The notes: generated from the letters alone by a model not told the origin. A DNA stretch of 64,000 nt from Vagococcus fluvialis bH819 (GCF_900163795.1 NZ_FWFD01000008.1:186001-250000); one strand, 5' to 3'. Shown: positions 46,033 to 55,180, counted from the stretch's first letter. Program-made: numbers and translations.

Positions 46033-46205
46033 ACGTAATTTTGAGATAAAAATGACGGGAGTTAAAATAGAAAACGGTCATGCTTTTACTTAGAAGTATG
46101 ACTATGGTTTTCCTGATAAATAAGGCTTTATGGTAGTAAGAAAATAATTAGGCATACTTACCTAGTAAAATAATATAAAAGTATGACCTATTGAGGAGGA
46201 GGAAA

Positions 46206-46775
46206 ATGAAAAAAGAACACAAAATTAAAGTTGAGCCGATTAGGGATAAAAAAGTATTAAATGAATTTATTAATGAGTTAAATACTGGGAAAAACGGTAG
46301 AAGAAACGTATTGATTTTTAAGATTGGACTTTCAACTGGATTAAGGATTAGTGATATTATTAAAATAAAGGTTTCTGATGTTAAGGGCAAAACTGAATTT
46401 GAATTGGTTGAACAAAAAACTACAAAAAAACGTAAAGTATACCTGCATAACGTGCTGACAGAATTAACGGAGTATCTAAACACCTTAGATGATGTCCAGA
46501 TATGGTTATTCAGTAATACATGGGATAATAGCAAACATATTAGCAGTAATCAATTTTATAAAATATTACAAAAAGCCGCTAATTCTCTAGAATTAGATTA
46601 TATAGGTACGCATAGTATGCGAAAGACATTTGGCTATTGGTACTACCGAGAATATAAGGACGTTGCTACATTAATGACTATATTCAACCACTCGTCCCCT
46701 TCTATCACGCTAAGGTATATAGGGATAACAGATGAAGAGATAAGAAATACTTTAAAGGACTTCAAAATTTTCTAG
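46206..46775 (+). CDS. short tyrosine recombinase (catalytic domain only)
   Basis: A 189-residue protein consisting of a tyrosine-recombinase catalytic domain with only a short N-terminal helix. Residues: Arg in STGLRISDII, HSMRKTFG (His and Arg), NHSSPSITLRYIG (His and the nucleophile Tyr). The core-binding domain is missing, as in small Fim/plasmid-type recombinases. ATG 46206 follows GAGGAGGAG. It may resolve or invert DNA within the island; no paired inverted sites were seen. Confidence 0.85.
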   Translation: MKKEHKIKVEPIRDKKVLNEFINELNTGKNGRRNVLIFKIGLSTGLRISDIIKIKVSDVKGKTEFELVEQKTTKKRKVYLHNVLTELTEYLNTLDDVQIWLFSNTWDNSKHISSNQFYKILQKAANSLELDYIGTHSMRKTFGYWYYREYKDVATLMTIFNHSSPSITLRYIGITDEEIRNTLKDFKIF

Positions 46776-46837
46776 TTAATCATAAATTTACAAACAATAA
46801 ATAAGTTCTTAACTTGAAAGTCACTGTAGATGTCCAA

Positions 46838-46874
46838 CCGATTTATTGATAGAATATATACATCAATAAATCGG
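46838..46874. promoter_or_regulatory. 13-bp perfect inverted repeat at the restriction gene start
   Basis: CCGATTTATTGAT and ATCAATAAATCGG flank AGAATATATAC. The right arm abuts the GGAGGG binding site of the following gene. It could be an operator for an autorepressing protein, with the A+T spacer as the -10 region, or an RNA hairpin that limits translation. Restriction genes often need such delay; no C-protein is present. Confidence 0.65.
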
Positions 46875-46885
46875 AGGGCTTTCAA

Positions 46886-47773
46886 ATGATAAAAAAAGAA
46901 TATTTAGAGTTGTATAGAACTAATTCAGAAAACATTTATAATCAATTAGTTTTACTTCCTAAAGATAAAAAGGAAAAAACTAAAGTTTTTAACCAAAAAA
47001 TCAGCATGTTTCATAACGGAATAATTAAAGAACTAGAGGAACAATACTCTAAAGAAGCTAATAAAGAAAATGAATTAGAAGAGGTTTTGTTAGCAACCTA
47101 TTCTTTTTATGTAATGATGCTTGAATTTAGGAATAAATTGTGGGAATACGAGTATATGACCTTTTCACGTAGAATAGGTGAATTGTGGGAACCATTTTGT
47201 AAGTTACCATTCTCCCATCCCAAAAATGAGTTATCGCTCATTAAACCTGTAAAATTTGATTCTGTAATTGGTAATTTAGTTGAAACAAATCATAATTTTA
47301 TAGATACATTAGAAATATCTGAAATAAAAAAACAAATACTAAAAGATAATTATGATAATATTCTAGAGTATGTTAATAGTGGTGTTGTAAACCTAAGTTT
47401 AGATTTACATTTTAAACAAAGTGATTATTCTTATAACGTTGATTATAAGAGTGGATTCAGTAGTAATGAAAAGGGTAATACAAATAGATTGTTAATGGTT
47501 GGGAGTATATACCATAAAAATTTTAAAAATAATGAAAATATGTTATTTGTACGCCAAAAAAGAGAGGATAACAATCATTATTTACAGACAATTGAAAATT
47601 CAGGATACTGGAAAGTTTATTGTGCAGATGAAGCATACACTAAGATTTCAGAATTCACAGGATTTGATTTAAAAAAATGGATGGATATTAACATGGATTG
47701 GGAAAATGATATATCTAATGATTTTAAAAACTTTTTAATTAATGGAGATATGATTAAATACCTTACATGGTAA
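46886..47773 (+). CDS. putative type II restriction endonuclease
   Basis: A 295-residue protein directly ahead of a DNA methyltransferase gene (18-base gap). The segment LSLDLHFKQSDYSYNVDYKSGFSS has the spacing of a PD-(D/E)xK site, with D in VNLSLDLHF and DYK at about residue 190. The N-terminus is helical. No named restriction family is recognised with confidence, so the call rests on the motif and the neighbour. It starts at ATG after GGAGGG, and the inverted repeat lies just upstream. Confidence 0.6.
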   Translation: MIKKEYLELYRTNSENIYNQLVLLPKDKKEKTKVFNQKISMFHNGIIKELEEQYSKEANKENELEEVLLATYSFYVMMLEFRNKLWEYEYMTFSRRIGELWEPFCKLPFSHPKNELSLIKPVKFDSVIGNLVETNHNFIDTLEISEIKKQILKDNYDNILEYVNSGVVNLSLDLHFKQSDYSYNVDYKSGFSSNEKGNTNRLLMVGSIYHKNFKNNENMLFVRQKREDNNHYLQTIENSGYWKVYCADEAYTKISEFTGFDLKKWMDINMDWENDISNDFKNFLINGDMIKYLTW

Positions 47774-47791
47774 ATCAGAAGGGATATAGTA

Positions 47792-49288
47792 ATGAATAAG
47801 CAGTTACAATCTTATTATACTAAAAACAGTGTAATTACTGACTATATGATTAATATGTTAGATATACACTCGGGAGAACATATTTTTGAACCTTGTGTTG
47901 GAGATGGTGTTTTTATAGATGCTATACTTAAAAAAGAATCAAATATCTTAATAAGTGCTATGGACATAAATAGTAATGAAGTACATAAATTAAAAAAAAT
48001 ATATAAAGACTTTGAAAACATTAAAATTTCGGATGGGGATACATTATTTGATACGGAGTTGGATACCTTAGCAAAAAATAATAAGTATTTTGACAAAATT
48101 ATTGGAAACCCTCCCTATGGTGCATGGCAAGATATGTCAAAAAGAGCTCTTTTAAAAGATAAGTATGGTACAGACACTTATGTAAAAGAAACATACACTC
48201 TATTTATCAAAAGATGTATGTCTCTGCTAAAAAATGGTGGGAAATTATCTTTTATCATTCCTGACACCTTTTTGTACTTACACAACCATGAATCAATACG
48301 AAAAATGCTTTTAACTGATACAAAAATCAAAGAAATTTTATTATTTCCTAGTAAATTGTTCCCTGGTGTTTCTTTTGGTTATAGTAAACTTTCAATAATA
48401 ACTTTAGTTAAAAATAATAATCTTTCTGAAAATCGAAATAATGTAATAAAAATATATTCTGATTTAAAATATAATAAAGATATAGTTGATGTTACAAATA
48501 GGACTACAACTAAACAATTCATTGAACTAAAACAAGAAGATATTTTAAGAAATAAAGCTTCGGCATTTTACTTAGCAAACACTGAAATAACAAATCACTT
48601 TAACGACGCAGAGGTTACATTAGGCGATATTGCGAATGTTGTTACTGGTATATATACTGGTGATAATAAAAAATATATTTGTAAAGCAAATGATACTGTA
48701 AAAAGAGCAAAAGATTACGCTATAGTTCCAAATAATTTAATTAACTTAACTGAACAAAACACAACTGGAATTTCAGCAAAACAGTTTTACATTCCTTTGG
48801 TGAAGGGGAGTAGCTCTACAAAGTATTTTAGAAATGAAGATGACTGGTTTATCAACTGGAGTACTGAATCTGTAAATTATTATAAGAGTGGTAAAAAAGC
48901 AAGGTTTCAAAACTCAGATTTTTATTTTAAAGAAGGTATCGTAATCCCAATGATAAAATCAAGTAAGATTAACGCTACTTACATAAACAAAAGAGTTTTT
49001 GACCAAAGTTTAGTAGGGATTTTCCCAAAGGATTCAGCTTTAATTGAATACATTTTAGCATTTCTTAACTCGGATATAGCTGTTGAATTATTAAAAATAA
49101 TTAACCCAACAGCTAATAGCTCCGCTAATTATGTAAAAAAACTTCCCATCATTATACCTAGTGATGAAACTAAAGTACAGGTAGAAAATTATGTACATAA
49201 AATCAAAGAATCTAAAAATAAGGAAGAGATATTACTTTACCACAACAAATTGAATGAAATATTTAACTTTCTATATAAAAAAAAGTAA
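47792..49288 (+). CDS. N6-adenine DNA methyltransferase (gamma/TaqI-like)
   Basis: A 498-residue enzyme with motif I region HIFEPCVGDGVFIDAIL (FxPxxGxG form), IIGNPPYGAW (motif IV NPPY, about residue 108), and a target-recognition half (about 250-498) containing ITLGDIANVVTGIYTGDNKKYI as in type I HsdS/TaqI-like proteins. It methylates adenine N6 to protect DNA from the neighbouring nuclease. The recognition sequence is unknown. Confidence 0.85.
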   Translation: MNKQLQSYYTKNSVITDYMINMLDIHSGEHIFEPCVGDGVFIDAILKKESNILISAMDINSNEVHKLKKIYKDFENIKISDGDTLFDTELDTLAKNNKYFDKIIGNPPYGAWQDMSKRALLKDKYGTDTYVKETYTLFIKRCMSLLKNGGKLSFIIPDTFLYLHNHESIRKMLLTDTKIKEILLFPSKLFPGVSFGYSKLSIITLVKNNNLSENRNNVIKIYSDLKYNKDIVDVTNRTTTKQFIELKQEDILRNKASAFYLANTEITNHFNDAEVTLGDIANVVTGIYTGDNKKYICKANDTVKRAKDYAIVPNNLINLTEQNTTGISAKQFYIPLVKGSSSTKYFRNEDDWFINWSTESVNYYKSGKKARFQNSDFYFKEGIVIPMIKSSKINATYINKRVFDQSLVGIFPKDSALIEYILAFLNSDIAVELLKIINPTANSSANYVKKLPIIIPSDETKVQVENYVHKIKESKNKEEILLYHNKLNEIFNFLYKKK

Positions 49289-49314
49289 AAATAATCAAGT
49301 ATTCTTGAAATAAA

Positions 49315-49363
49315 AGCAACTATCAAATCAGTTTTTAGAAAACTAATTTGGTAGTTGTTTATT
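49315..49363. terminator. bidirectional terminator between the methyltransferases
   Basis: GCAACTATCAAATCAGTTTT and AAAACTAATTTGGTAGTTG pair imperfectly over about 18 bp, with T-rich tracts outside, between convergent genes. Confidence 0.75.
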
Positions 49364-49440
49364 TTATACAATAAATATTTTTTAGAATATATTCAAGTTA
49401 ATCTTACAATATGGTTATATATTACGGTGTACATAAACTA

Positions 49441-50508
49441 TTAACAATCAAAATCATACCCTTTATCAGATTTATACTTCACATTAGAAATACTAAAATG
49501 ACTATCCACCAAGTCATTATTATAAAGTTTTAGAGGTATGCTATTTTTAAAGTATTCAAATCTTTCTATACTCATATCATAGTTTTCTTTTAACATTTCA
49601 CACGCCACAAAATTCCTATTTAATTCGTAACAAGCCATGGAAATTGACCCACTTCCACTAAAAGTATCCAATATTGTATCCCCTTCTTTTGTATAATTAG
49701 AAATTAAATATTGTAATAATCTAGGAGGTTTTTGAGTATCATGAATTCTTTTACCTTTATTTTTTTGTTCAACTTTAGGGACAAAATACCCTTTCGTTAT
49801 GTTAATAGCATCAAAGATTTCCTTACTTCTTAAACTATTATAGTAAGTTGATAGTGTTTTTGAAATGTTAATTGGATTAGATGAGTCAGCACCTTTAAAC
49901 AGTTCTTTTTTTAATTCTTCATACGTTCCATGAGCCTCTAGATATTTTAATCGTTCACTTTTTCTTTCAACTAAAAACGAAATAATATATTCGGAAGTTT
50001 TTTCAATAGATGCTTTAGAGTGGGCATTATACTTCGTATATTCTAAAAAATCACCACCCAATATATCAAAACCATAATCCCTTTCTAAATCCTTTAATAT
50101 TAGCTGCATCATTCTACAATTTTCCAATGTATTAAATATAATAACCTTCGCTTTATTCTTAAGCACACCCGATTCTACAAGGTTATAAATATACGTATAA
50201 AAATAAACATACACCCTGTCATTCTTTGACAAATTTACTTTTTGAATGTTATTTTCATCAGGTTGATTGTATTTTTCCATAAACTTTGCTTTTAATGGAG
50301 AATGTTTTAATAAACTTTCTTTAACCAAAACATCGATACTATCCACAGAATCCCAAATATTTTTATTAGTATTAATCATTCCACGAATATCAATAAAATA
50401 AGGTGGGTCAGTAATCACTGCATCTATTGAGTTTTTCTCAATTTTACTTAATAATTCAACATCTTTCATGTTATAAATTTGATTAATATCTAAATTTTTA
50501 TTCCCCAT
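49441..50508 (-). CDS. DNA methyltransferase (beta class, N6-adenine or N4-cytosine)
   Basis: A 355-residue enzyme with motif order IV then I: DAVITDPPYFIDIRG (about residue 30) and DTILDTFSGSGSISMACYELNRNFVACEM (about 285). This order defines the beta class, which methylates adenine N6 or cytosine N4. It is convergent with the first methyltransferase and divergent from the gene at 50589. It may protect a second site or belong to a separate system; no second clear nuclease is seen. Confidence 0.85.
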   Translation of the reverse strand: MGNKNLDINQIYNMKDVELLSKIEKNSIDAVITDPPYFIDIRGMINTNKNIWDSVDSIDVLVKESLLKHSPLKAKFMEKYNQPDENNIQKVNLSKNDRVYVYFYTYIYNLVESGVLKNKAKVIIFNTLENCRMMQLILKDLERDYGFDILGGDFLEYTKYNAHSKASIEKTSEYIISFLVERKSERLKYLEAHGTYEELKKELFKGADSSNPINISKTLSTYYNSLRSKEIFDAINITKGYFVPKVEQKNKGKRIHDTQKPPRLLQYLISNYTKEGDTILDTFSGSGSISMACYELNRNFVACEMLKENYDMSIERFEYFKNSIPLKLYNNDLVDSHFSISNVKYKSDKGYDFDC

Positions 50509-50588
50509 ATTTTTTCTCCTATTTCTGCGATTTTAATAGATATTTATATGTTATCATATTAGTTAATAAATAGAAAAAGGTGATAAAA

Positions 50589-52115
50589 TTGTCTATTAAA
50601 AAGGAACTATTTGAGGCAAAAAACTCAATCTTCACTAATATACAAACAATAGAATCTGAAGCTATTTTCCCAAAATATTACAGAAATGCTGTTCTTCCTC
50701 TATTAAAAGAAATATATCGTTCTGATTGGGATAACTTAAGACCTAACCCTGATGGGTCATTATATAGGGAAGATACCTTCGATTTATTCAACGATGAACT
50801 ACTAAATATAACAAAATATAAAACAACAAAAGTTTATTATAAAGATTCTTTTGACTATTACTTGAAAGCCGAGATTGACCATACCCTTCTAACAGCAGAA
50901 GAATATGGATTTCTTTTATTTATTAACATACTATTAGATAACTCATTACATAAATATTTACCCTTTTCAGTCATAAAAGACGCTTATACAATCAGTTCAA
51001 GCGACTATGATTTAGAATGGCATTTATACGAGGGTTTTGACAGAGATAGCATTAAGTTAGCAACTAGATTCTTTCAGTACCACCTACAAAACAGTAGCTT
51101 AACACCAAATTTAACAAATAAAATCTATGATTTTAGTAAATCAGCTACCTATATAAGTGATGTGAATAATGTAAAATCAGTAAGAAGAATACAAAAATAC
51201 CTTGTATACCTTGATTACTTATTATTTGATTTAATCAAAATTGAAAATGATATCCGTTTAAAAGTAAAAGATGGCAACTATATGGTAGGACAAAAGTATT
51301 ATACAATTACTACTTTAATTCAAGCCACTAGGCTAGACTTACAACGAAAAGGGTATTCCTCTTACCTTGAATTAAACGACTATTCATGGAAAAAAATACC
51401 ACTATTAAAAGATACAATAGCTCGAAATTCATACGAAGGTGTTGGGTATTTTCATTTTATGAACGAAGAACTTGGATTAGATGAAAAATTCAACTTAAAT
51501 AAACTAGAAGAACCATTAATTTATTATGAAAAAATTAGCGGTGGTAAAGATGGTCTTGATATTATTCTTGACGAAGAACCTTTACCTGTACCAAAATTAG
51601 ATGATTTAAACTCTTTTGATTCCATAGATGAATTAATAAAAGAATTAATGATAAAAAGAGGTTCTGCTACAAAAGAGGAAATAGAAAAGTTAAGCAAAAT
51701 AAAAAATATAAATGAAATATCATTAAAAGGGATACAAGAAGCTTTAATCATAAGACAACACTTGAAGGAACGACCATTCAGCGTTCTTGCTAAAGAATTA
51801 GACACGGCACATATATATAAAGAACTTGAGCTAAACAAAAGTAATCTAACAAAAAATAAGATGGTTTCATTCTTCACCTACTATTGTCAGGAGAAAAATA
51901 AAAAACAAGACTTATTAGAAATGATTAATTCTTGTCGTACAATTGATTTTAGAACGGATAAAAGATTAGAAACATTATATAGGGTTAAAAGATACTCTAA
52001 AGTAGAATCGATGTATCATAAAGGTTTAACTTTAGAGGAGATAGCTAAAACTCTAAATTGTTCAGTAAGAACTGTTAAATATGATATAGAAAAAATCAAA
52101 GAATCATATATGTAA
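50589..52115 (+). CDS. large protein with C-terminal HTH, unknown
   Basis: A 508-residue protein starting at TTG 50589 after AAAAAGGTGAT. The last 45 residues are a helix-turn-helix of the sigma-region-4/LuxR type (MYHKGLTLEEIAKTLNCSVRTVKYDIEKI). The rest is mixed alpha/beta with no motif I recognise (IISRLD-like catalytic lines are absent). It is divergent from a DNA methyltransferase and could be that enzyme's cognate nuclease, or a regulator. Neither is supported by a motif. Confidence 0.6.
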   Translation: MSIKKELFEAKNSIFTNIQTIESEAIFPKYYRNAVLPLLKEIYRSDWDNLRPNPDGSLYREDTFDLFNDELLNITKYKTTKVYYKDSFDYYLKAEIDHTLLTAEEYGFLLFINILLDNSLHKYLPFSVIKDAYTISSSDYDLEWHLYEGFDRDSIKLATRFFQYHLQNSSLTPNLTNKIYDFSKSATYISDVNNVKSVRRIQKYLVYLDYLLFDLIKIENDIRLKVKDGNYMVGQKYYTITTLIQATRLDLQRKGYSSYLELNDYSWKKIPLLKDTIARNSYEGVGYFHFMNEELGLDEKFNLNKLEEPLIYYEKISGGKDGLDIILDEEPLPVPKLDDLNSFDSIDELIKELMIKRGSATKEEIEKLSKIKNINEISLKGIQEALIIRQHLKERPFSVLAKELDTAHIYKELELNKSNLTKNKMVSFFTYYCQEKNKKQDLLEMINSCRTIDFRTDKRLETLYRVKRYSKVESMYHKGLTLEEIAKTLNCSVRTVKYDIEKIKESYM

Positions 52116-52337
52116 AGTGCAATCCAAATTAAAATCAAACAACTAAAAAAGATTAATATCCACTTAATAAAACCTATTTAAACAGCATATACAATAGTAT
52201 TCAACACCTATTATTAACTACTAAAGATACTGCTAGATGTGGATTCTGATGTGATTTTTATATTTTAATTTTTAGATGAGATTAAGGAAGATGTAATATT
52301 GATTGGAATATTTAGATGATTTTTTCTAATTATTTTA

Positions 52338-52364
52338 TTTTTTGATGTGGAATGTGATGTGAAA
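52338..52364 (+). repeat. 27-bp arm-type repeat, right end of island 1
   Basis: Exact copy of 35937-35963, in the same orientation, 130 bases before the right att copy. A related sequence at 52578-52600 lies just after that copy and would belong to island 2. Confidence 0.7.
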
Positions 52365-52493
52365 CACTAAATCAAATGAAATAACGCGTACTATTATCGA
52401 TTAATAACACTTCAATGTTCCTTTTTGCGCCAATTAATTCACTTTTATTCATATAAACTTCAAAAAAATAACTTAAAAACCTACGTTTCCGTT

Positions 52494-52529
52494 AATGATG
52501 GGCGGTATGATGTAAACTCTTTAAAAGAG
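52494..52529 (+). repeat. attR of island 1 / attL of island 2: groEL-tail copy B
   Basis: Identical to copy A over 36 bp. Only the last 13 bases of coding sequence are present, so it is not a second groEL. A hairpin CACATGAG...CTCATGTG follows at about 52549-52575. Confidence 0.9.
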
Positions 52530-52604
52530 GTACATTGATATAAAAGGAACCACATGAGAAATTTTGTTCTCATGTGGTTTTTTGATGTGGAATGTGATGT
52601 AAAA

Positions 52605-53261
52605 TTAATAAAACAATATAGTAAATAAATTCCAAACCATGTGAAGCATTATTGGGACAAAGATATTTCTACTTTTAATAAAAGATAAACTAAAAATAAT
52701 ACCTAAAATGAAAACTTGTACAAAGCCACCTGACGACAAATTAGCTGAAAATGTATTAGTTTGTATCCATACTGGGAAATGTATCATTAAAAACAAAACA
52801 GAAGAAACAACAATTACCAACCATTTATTAAATTTGATTAAAAGAGTGTTTAAGATTAAACCTCTAAACACTAATTCCTCAGTAATTCCGACAAACAATA
52901 CACTATTAATAACAGTAATTAGCTTAAAAGAATTTCTTATTTCTAAATTGCCATATTGAAAATATGAACCTATCAATAAGTATAAAATCATTCCCAAAGC
53001 TAAAGTAGTCCATTTTTTCCAATCAATTTTAGTATTATAAATTTCAGGAAAAGGGATTGGTAAGTTCTTATTTTTCTTAATTAACAAGTAACTCGGTAAA
53101 GACCATACACTTAATTTTATTACCGTTTGAATTAATGTTCCTGTGATTGGTGACAATTTTAAACTTATATATGGCTTTACTAGTAATTCATAAATAGTCC
53201 ATATAACAAAAAATAAAATTACATACATTGCTAAACTGTTTAATTTTTTCTCTCTAATCAT
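52605..53261 (-). CDS. CPBP family intramembrane metalloprotease
   Basis: A 218-residue membrane protein with about six helices. CPBP motifs are VGITEELVFRGLILNTLL (EExxxR) and VVSSVLFLMIHFPVW (His), plus IMLHMVWNLF. It differs clearly from the chromosomal CPBP protein at 33125. It is the last gene of the merR-Nudix-CPBP run. CPBP proteins on mobile DNA often give self-immunity to bacteriocins; here the substrate is unknown. Confidence 0.85.
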   Translation of the reverse strand: MIREKKLNSLAMYVILFFVIWTIYELLVKPYISLKLSPITGTLIQTVIKLSVWSLPSYLLIKKNKNLPIPFPEIYNTKIDWKKWTTLALGMILYLLIGSYFQYGNLEIRNSFKLITVINSVLFVGITEELVFRGLILNTLLIKFNKWLVIVVSSVLFLMIHFPVWIQTNTFSANLSSGGFVQVFILGIIFSLSFIKSRNIFVPIMLHMVWNLFTILFY

Positions 53262-53284
53262 TTATTTCTCCTTATACATATTTA

Positions 53285-54286
53285 TTACCACTTTTTATAA
53301 TCCAATTCTTCCCATCTTTTCTTCCATTTAGCAACTTTATTATTATAAACAGCTTCATCTATCATCAACCTATTAGGACAAACTATTCCTTTAAACAAAT
53401 CATTCATGCCATACGGAGCGAATACAATTAGTTCCTCTCCTTCTAGTCTAACACCAATTGAAGTAGCTGTTGTAGGCCATGTACTGATTGCCTCTTCTAC
53501 TGACTTGTAAGCATTAATTTTTTTGCCGAATGCTTCCTCATACCACAAATGAACTCTTGACTCATTGGCAACGTCTATATCGTATTCATTCAAAGTAAAA
53601 TTATTTTTTACTGTATTAATAATATTACTTTCCTTTTCTTCTGATAAATCAGTATCATAGTACACAATATCCACATCACTTATGCCGTGATTAAGAGGTT
53701 TATTGAGTAAATAATTCCAAACTGTTTGTGTTATTGCTCCTCCACCCACATAATAGTTAGGTAAATTATATTTACTAACTTCTTTTATTATTTGATAGAG
53801 TGAATGATTTTTTTCTAAAATATATTGTAATACCTTGATTTGCTTTTGTAATGGCTGATTAACACCAAATACCTCTGTATCTTGTTTAAGTCTTTTTATT
53901 ATTTCAGCTTGAATATCAGGATAGGTATATTTCATAGGTTCTCCATCTAAAAATACAACTTCTTCCATTTCATATTCTAATTTGTCTGAAAACTCTTCTA
54001 TTTCTGCCATAAATACTTGTCCGTAATCCTCTAATCCTTCTTTTTCCACACCTAATATAAACAAAGGTTTAATGGTAAACTTAATAGCCCCTGTTTCCTC
54101 CATTAATTCCCTTTTAGCACATTCTTCTATTGTTTCATTAGGTTCTCTATGACCACCAGGTATTTCAAAAGTGGTTCTATCTTTATGCCGTACATAAACA
54201 TTTCTTCCTTTGTACTTAGCTACAATCATTGCGATAATTAGTTGCTCATCACTTATTTTTCCCAAATCATATGTTTTTAATTTCAT
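53285..54286 (-). CDS. fusion of Nudix hydrolase and nucleotidyltransferase
   Basis: A 333-residue two-domain protein. Residues 1-135 form a Nudix domain with the box GGHREPNETIEECAKRELMEETGA (G5x-E7x-REx-EExG type, intact). Residues about 145-333 look like the NTP_transf_6 family: YYVGGGAITQTVWNYL and SDVDIVYYD, the paired Asp of nucleotidyltransferases, then NEYDIDVANESRVHLWYE and IGVRLEGEELIVFAPYG. One part would cleave nucleoside-diphosphate-linked compounds, the other transfer nucleotides. The combination suggests nucleotide-signal or antibiotic modification, unproven. Confidence 0.82.
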   Translation of the reverse strand: MKLKTYDLGKISDEQLIIAMIVAKYKGRNVYVRHKDRTTFEIPGGHREPNETIEECAKRELMEETGAIKFTIKPLFILGVEKEGLEDYGQVFMAEIEEFSDKLEYEMEEVVFLDGEPMKYTYPDIQAEIIKRLKQDTEVFGVNQPLQKQIKVLQYILEKNHSLYQIIKEVSKYNLPNYYVGGGAITQTVWNYLLNKPLNHGISDVDIVYYDTDLSEEKESNIINTVKNNFTLNEYDIDVANESRVHLWYEEAFGKKINAYKSVEEAISTWPTTATSIGVRLEGEELIVFAPYGMNDLFKGIVCPNRLMIDEAVYNNKVAKWKKRWEELDYKKW

Positions 54287-54304
54287 ATATCCTCCATTGT
54301 CCTA

Positions 54305-54655
54305 TCAAAGTTTCTTTATTAACTCTTTCCTAACAGTTAGTAAAGCTGACCTTTCTTCGTTTAACTTCTTTAATTCTAAATCAACCCTTGATAACTCAGT
54401 ATCAATCATATCTAAATTAGACTTCCATTGTTTTTTAGTTCCACAGTATTCTTTATTTTCTTTTATTTGTTTAATAATCTTAATAGGTAATCCCATGTTT
54501 CTCAATTCTCTTATGCTTTTGAAATCACTTTGTTCAACTTTTGTAAATTTATACTTCCCTTGTACCTTCTCTGGTGTAAGCAACTGCTCATCTATATAGT
54601 ATCTAACAGTTTCTTTAGTTGTTTCCATTTCAGTAATAAATTGTCCTATTTGCAT
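54305..54655 (-). CDS. MerR family transcriptional regulator
   Basis: A 116-residue regulator with the MerR HTH (MQIGQFITEMETTKETVRYYIDEQLLTPEKVQGKYKFT) and a coiled-coil tail (TELSRVDLELKKLNEERSALLTV). It has a single Cys (EYCGTKK) and no typical metal-binding loop. It is the first gene of the run leading to the Nudix fusion. A divergent promoter with a 19-bp spacer lies just upstream, the class of site that MerR proteins twist to activate. Confidence 0.9.
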   Translation of the reverse strand: MQIGQFITEMETTKETVRYYIDEQLLTPEKVQGKYKFTKVEQSDFKSIRELRNMGLPIKIIKQIKENKEYCGTKKQWKSNLDMIDTELSRVDLELKKLNEERSALLTVRKELIKKL

Positions 54656-54672
54656 TTTTCTCTCCTAAAAGC

Positions 54673-54703
54673 TTGACGTGTTGTGCACCACACATAGTTT
54701 AAT
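54673..54703 (+). promoter_or_regulatory. 19-bp-spacer promoter with palindromic MerR site
   Basis: TTGACG and TTTAAT are 19 bases apart, too far for normal use. The spacer region holds GTGTTGTGCACCACAC, a 16-bp palindrome with two mismatches. MerR regulators act on exactly such promoters. It points toward the 100-residue membrane protein. Confidence 0.65.
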
Positions 54704-54735
54704 AAATTAATAACAAAAAAAGGAGTGTTTTAAAA

Positions 54736-55038
54736 TTGAAAATCCTATTAATTATTTTGTCTTTTTTATATGCTATTTTAATGGCAATTGCATCCATTAA
54801 AATAATTTCATTTTCCGAATATCCATTAATTTTTTTATGCAACTTATTGGGAGTGACATTTATAGTATTGTACATCATTGATTATCGCTTTTTGTATCTT
54901 GGTATTTTAGTATTATTTATTTCAGCAATCCTAAACGGTTATTTTATACTAAATGGTATTACTATCTCACATGTTTTTGTACGTTTATTTTTTTCTATAA
55001 CCCTTATAAGTTTGAACTATTTCATACATAAAAATTAA
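54736..55038 (+). CDS. small membrane protein next to merR
   Basis: A 100-residue protein with three to four membrane helices (ILLIILSFLYAILMAIASIKII, LIFLCNLLGVTFIVLYIIDY, FLYLGILVLFISAIL, VFVRLFFSITLISL). It starts with TTG 54736, 10 bases after AAAGGAG. No family is recognised. The MerR-type promoter in front suggests induction by the MerR signal. It could be a resistance or immunity protein. Confidence 0.65.
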   Translation: MKILLIILSFLYAILMAIASIKIISFSEYPLIFLCNLLGVTFIVLYIIDYRFLYLGILVLFISAILNGYFILNGITISHVFVRLFFSITLISLNYFIHKN

Positions 55039-55180
55039 CATTTGAAATTTAAACTACTTGAGTTTCTAATTCAAGTAGTTTTTATGTTAGTGTTTAAAAT
55101 TTTCTTATAAAGTAACTATTTCTTTATTAATGGTACTAACTTTACTCCACCCTTTTAAAGATTTTGGCTTTATCATAACC

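Larger units (their letters stand above)
52116..52604. other. non-coding junction of islands 1 and 2
   Basis: About 490 bases without a gene. They hold a degenerate arm repeat (GATGTGGATTCTGATGTG near 52236), the 27-bp repeat at 52338, the second groEL-tail copy at 52494, its terminator hairpin, and another arm repeat at 52578-52600. The stretch is A+T-rich otherwise. Confidence 0.75.

Noticed and set aside
52494-52529. Second groEL copy
   Set aside because: Only the final codons and terminator are present; the homology is limited to the attachment region.
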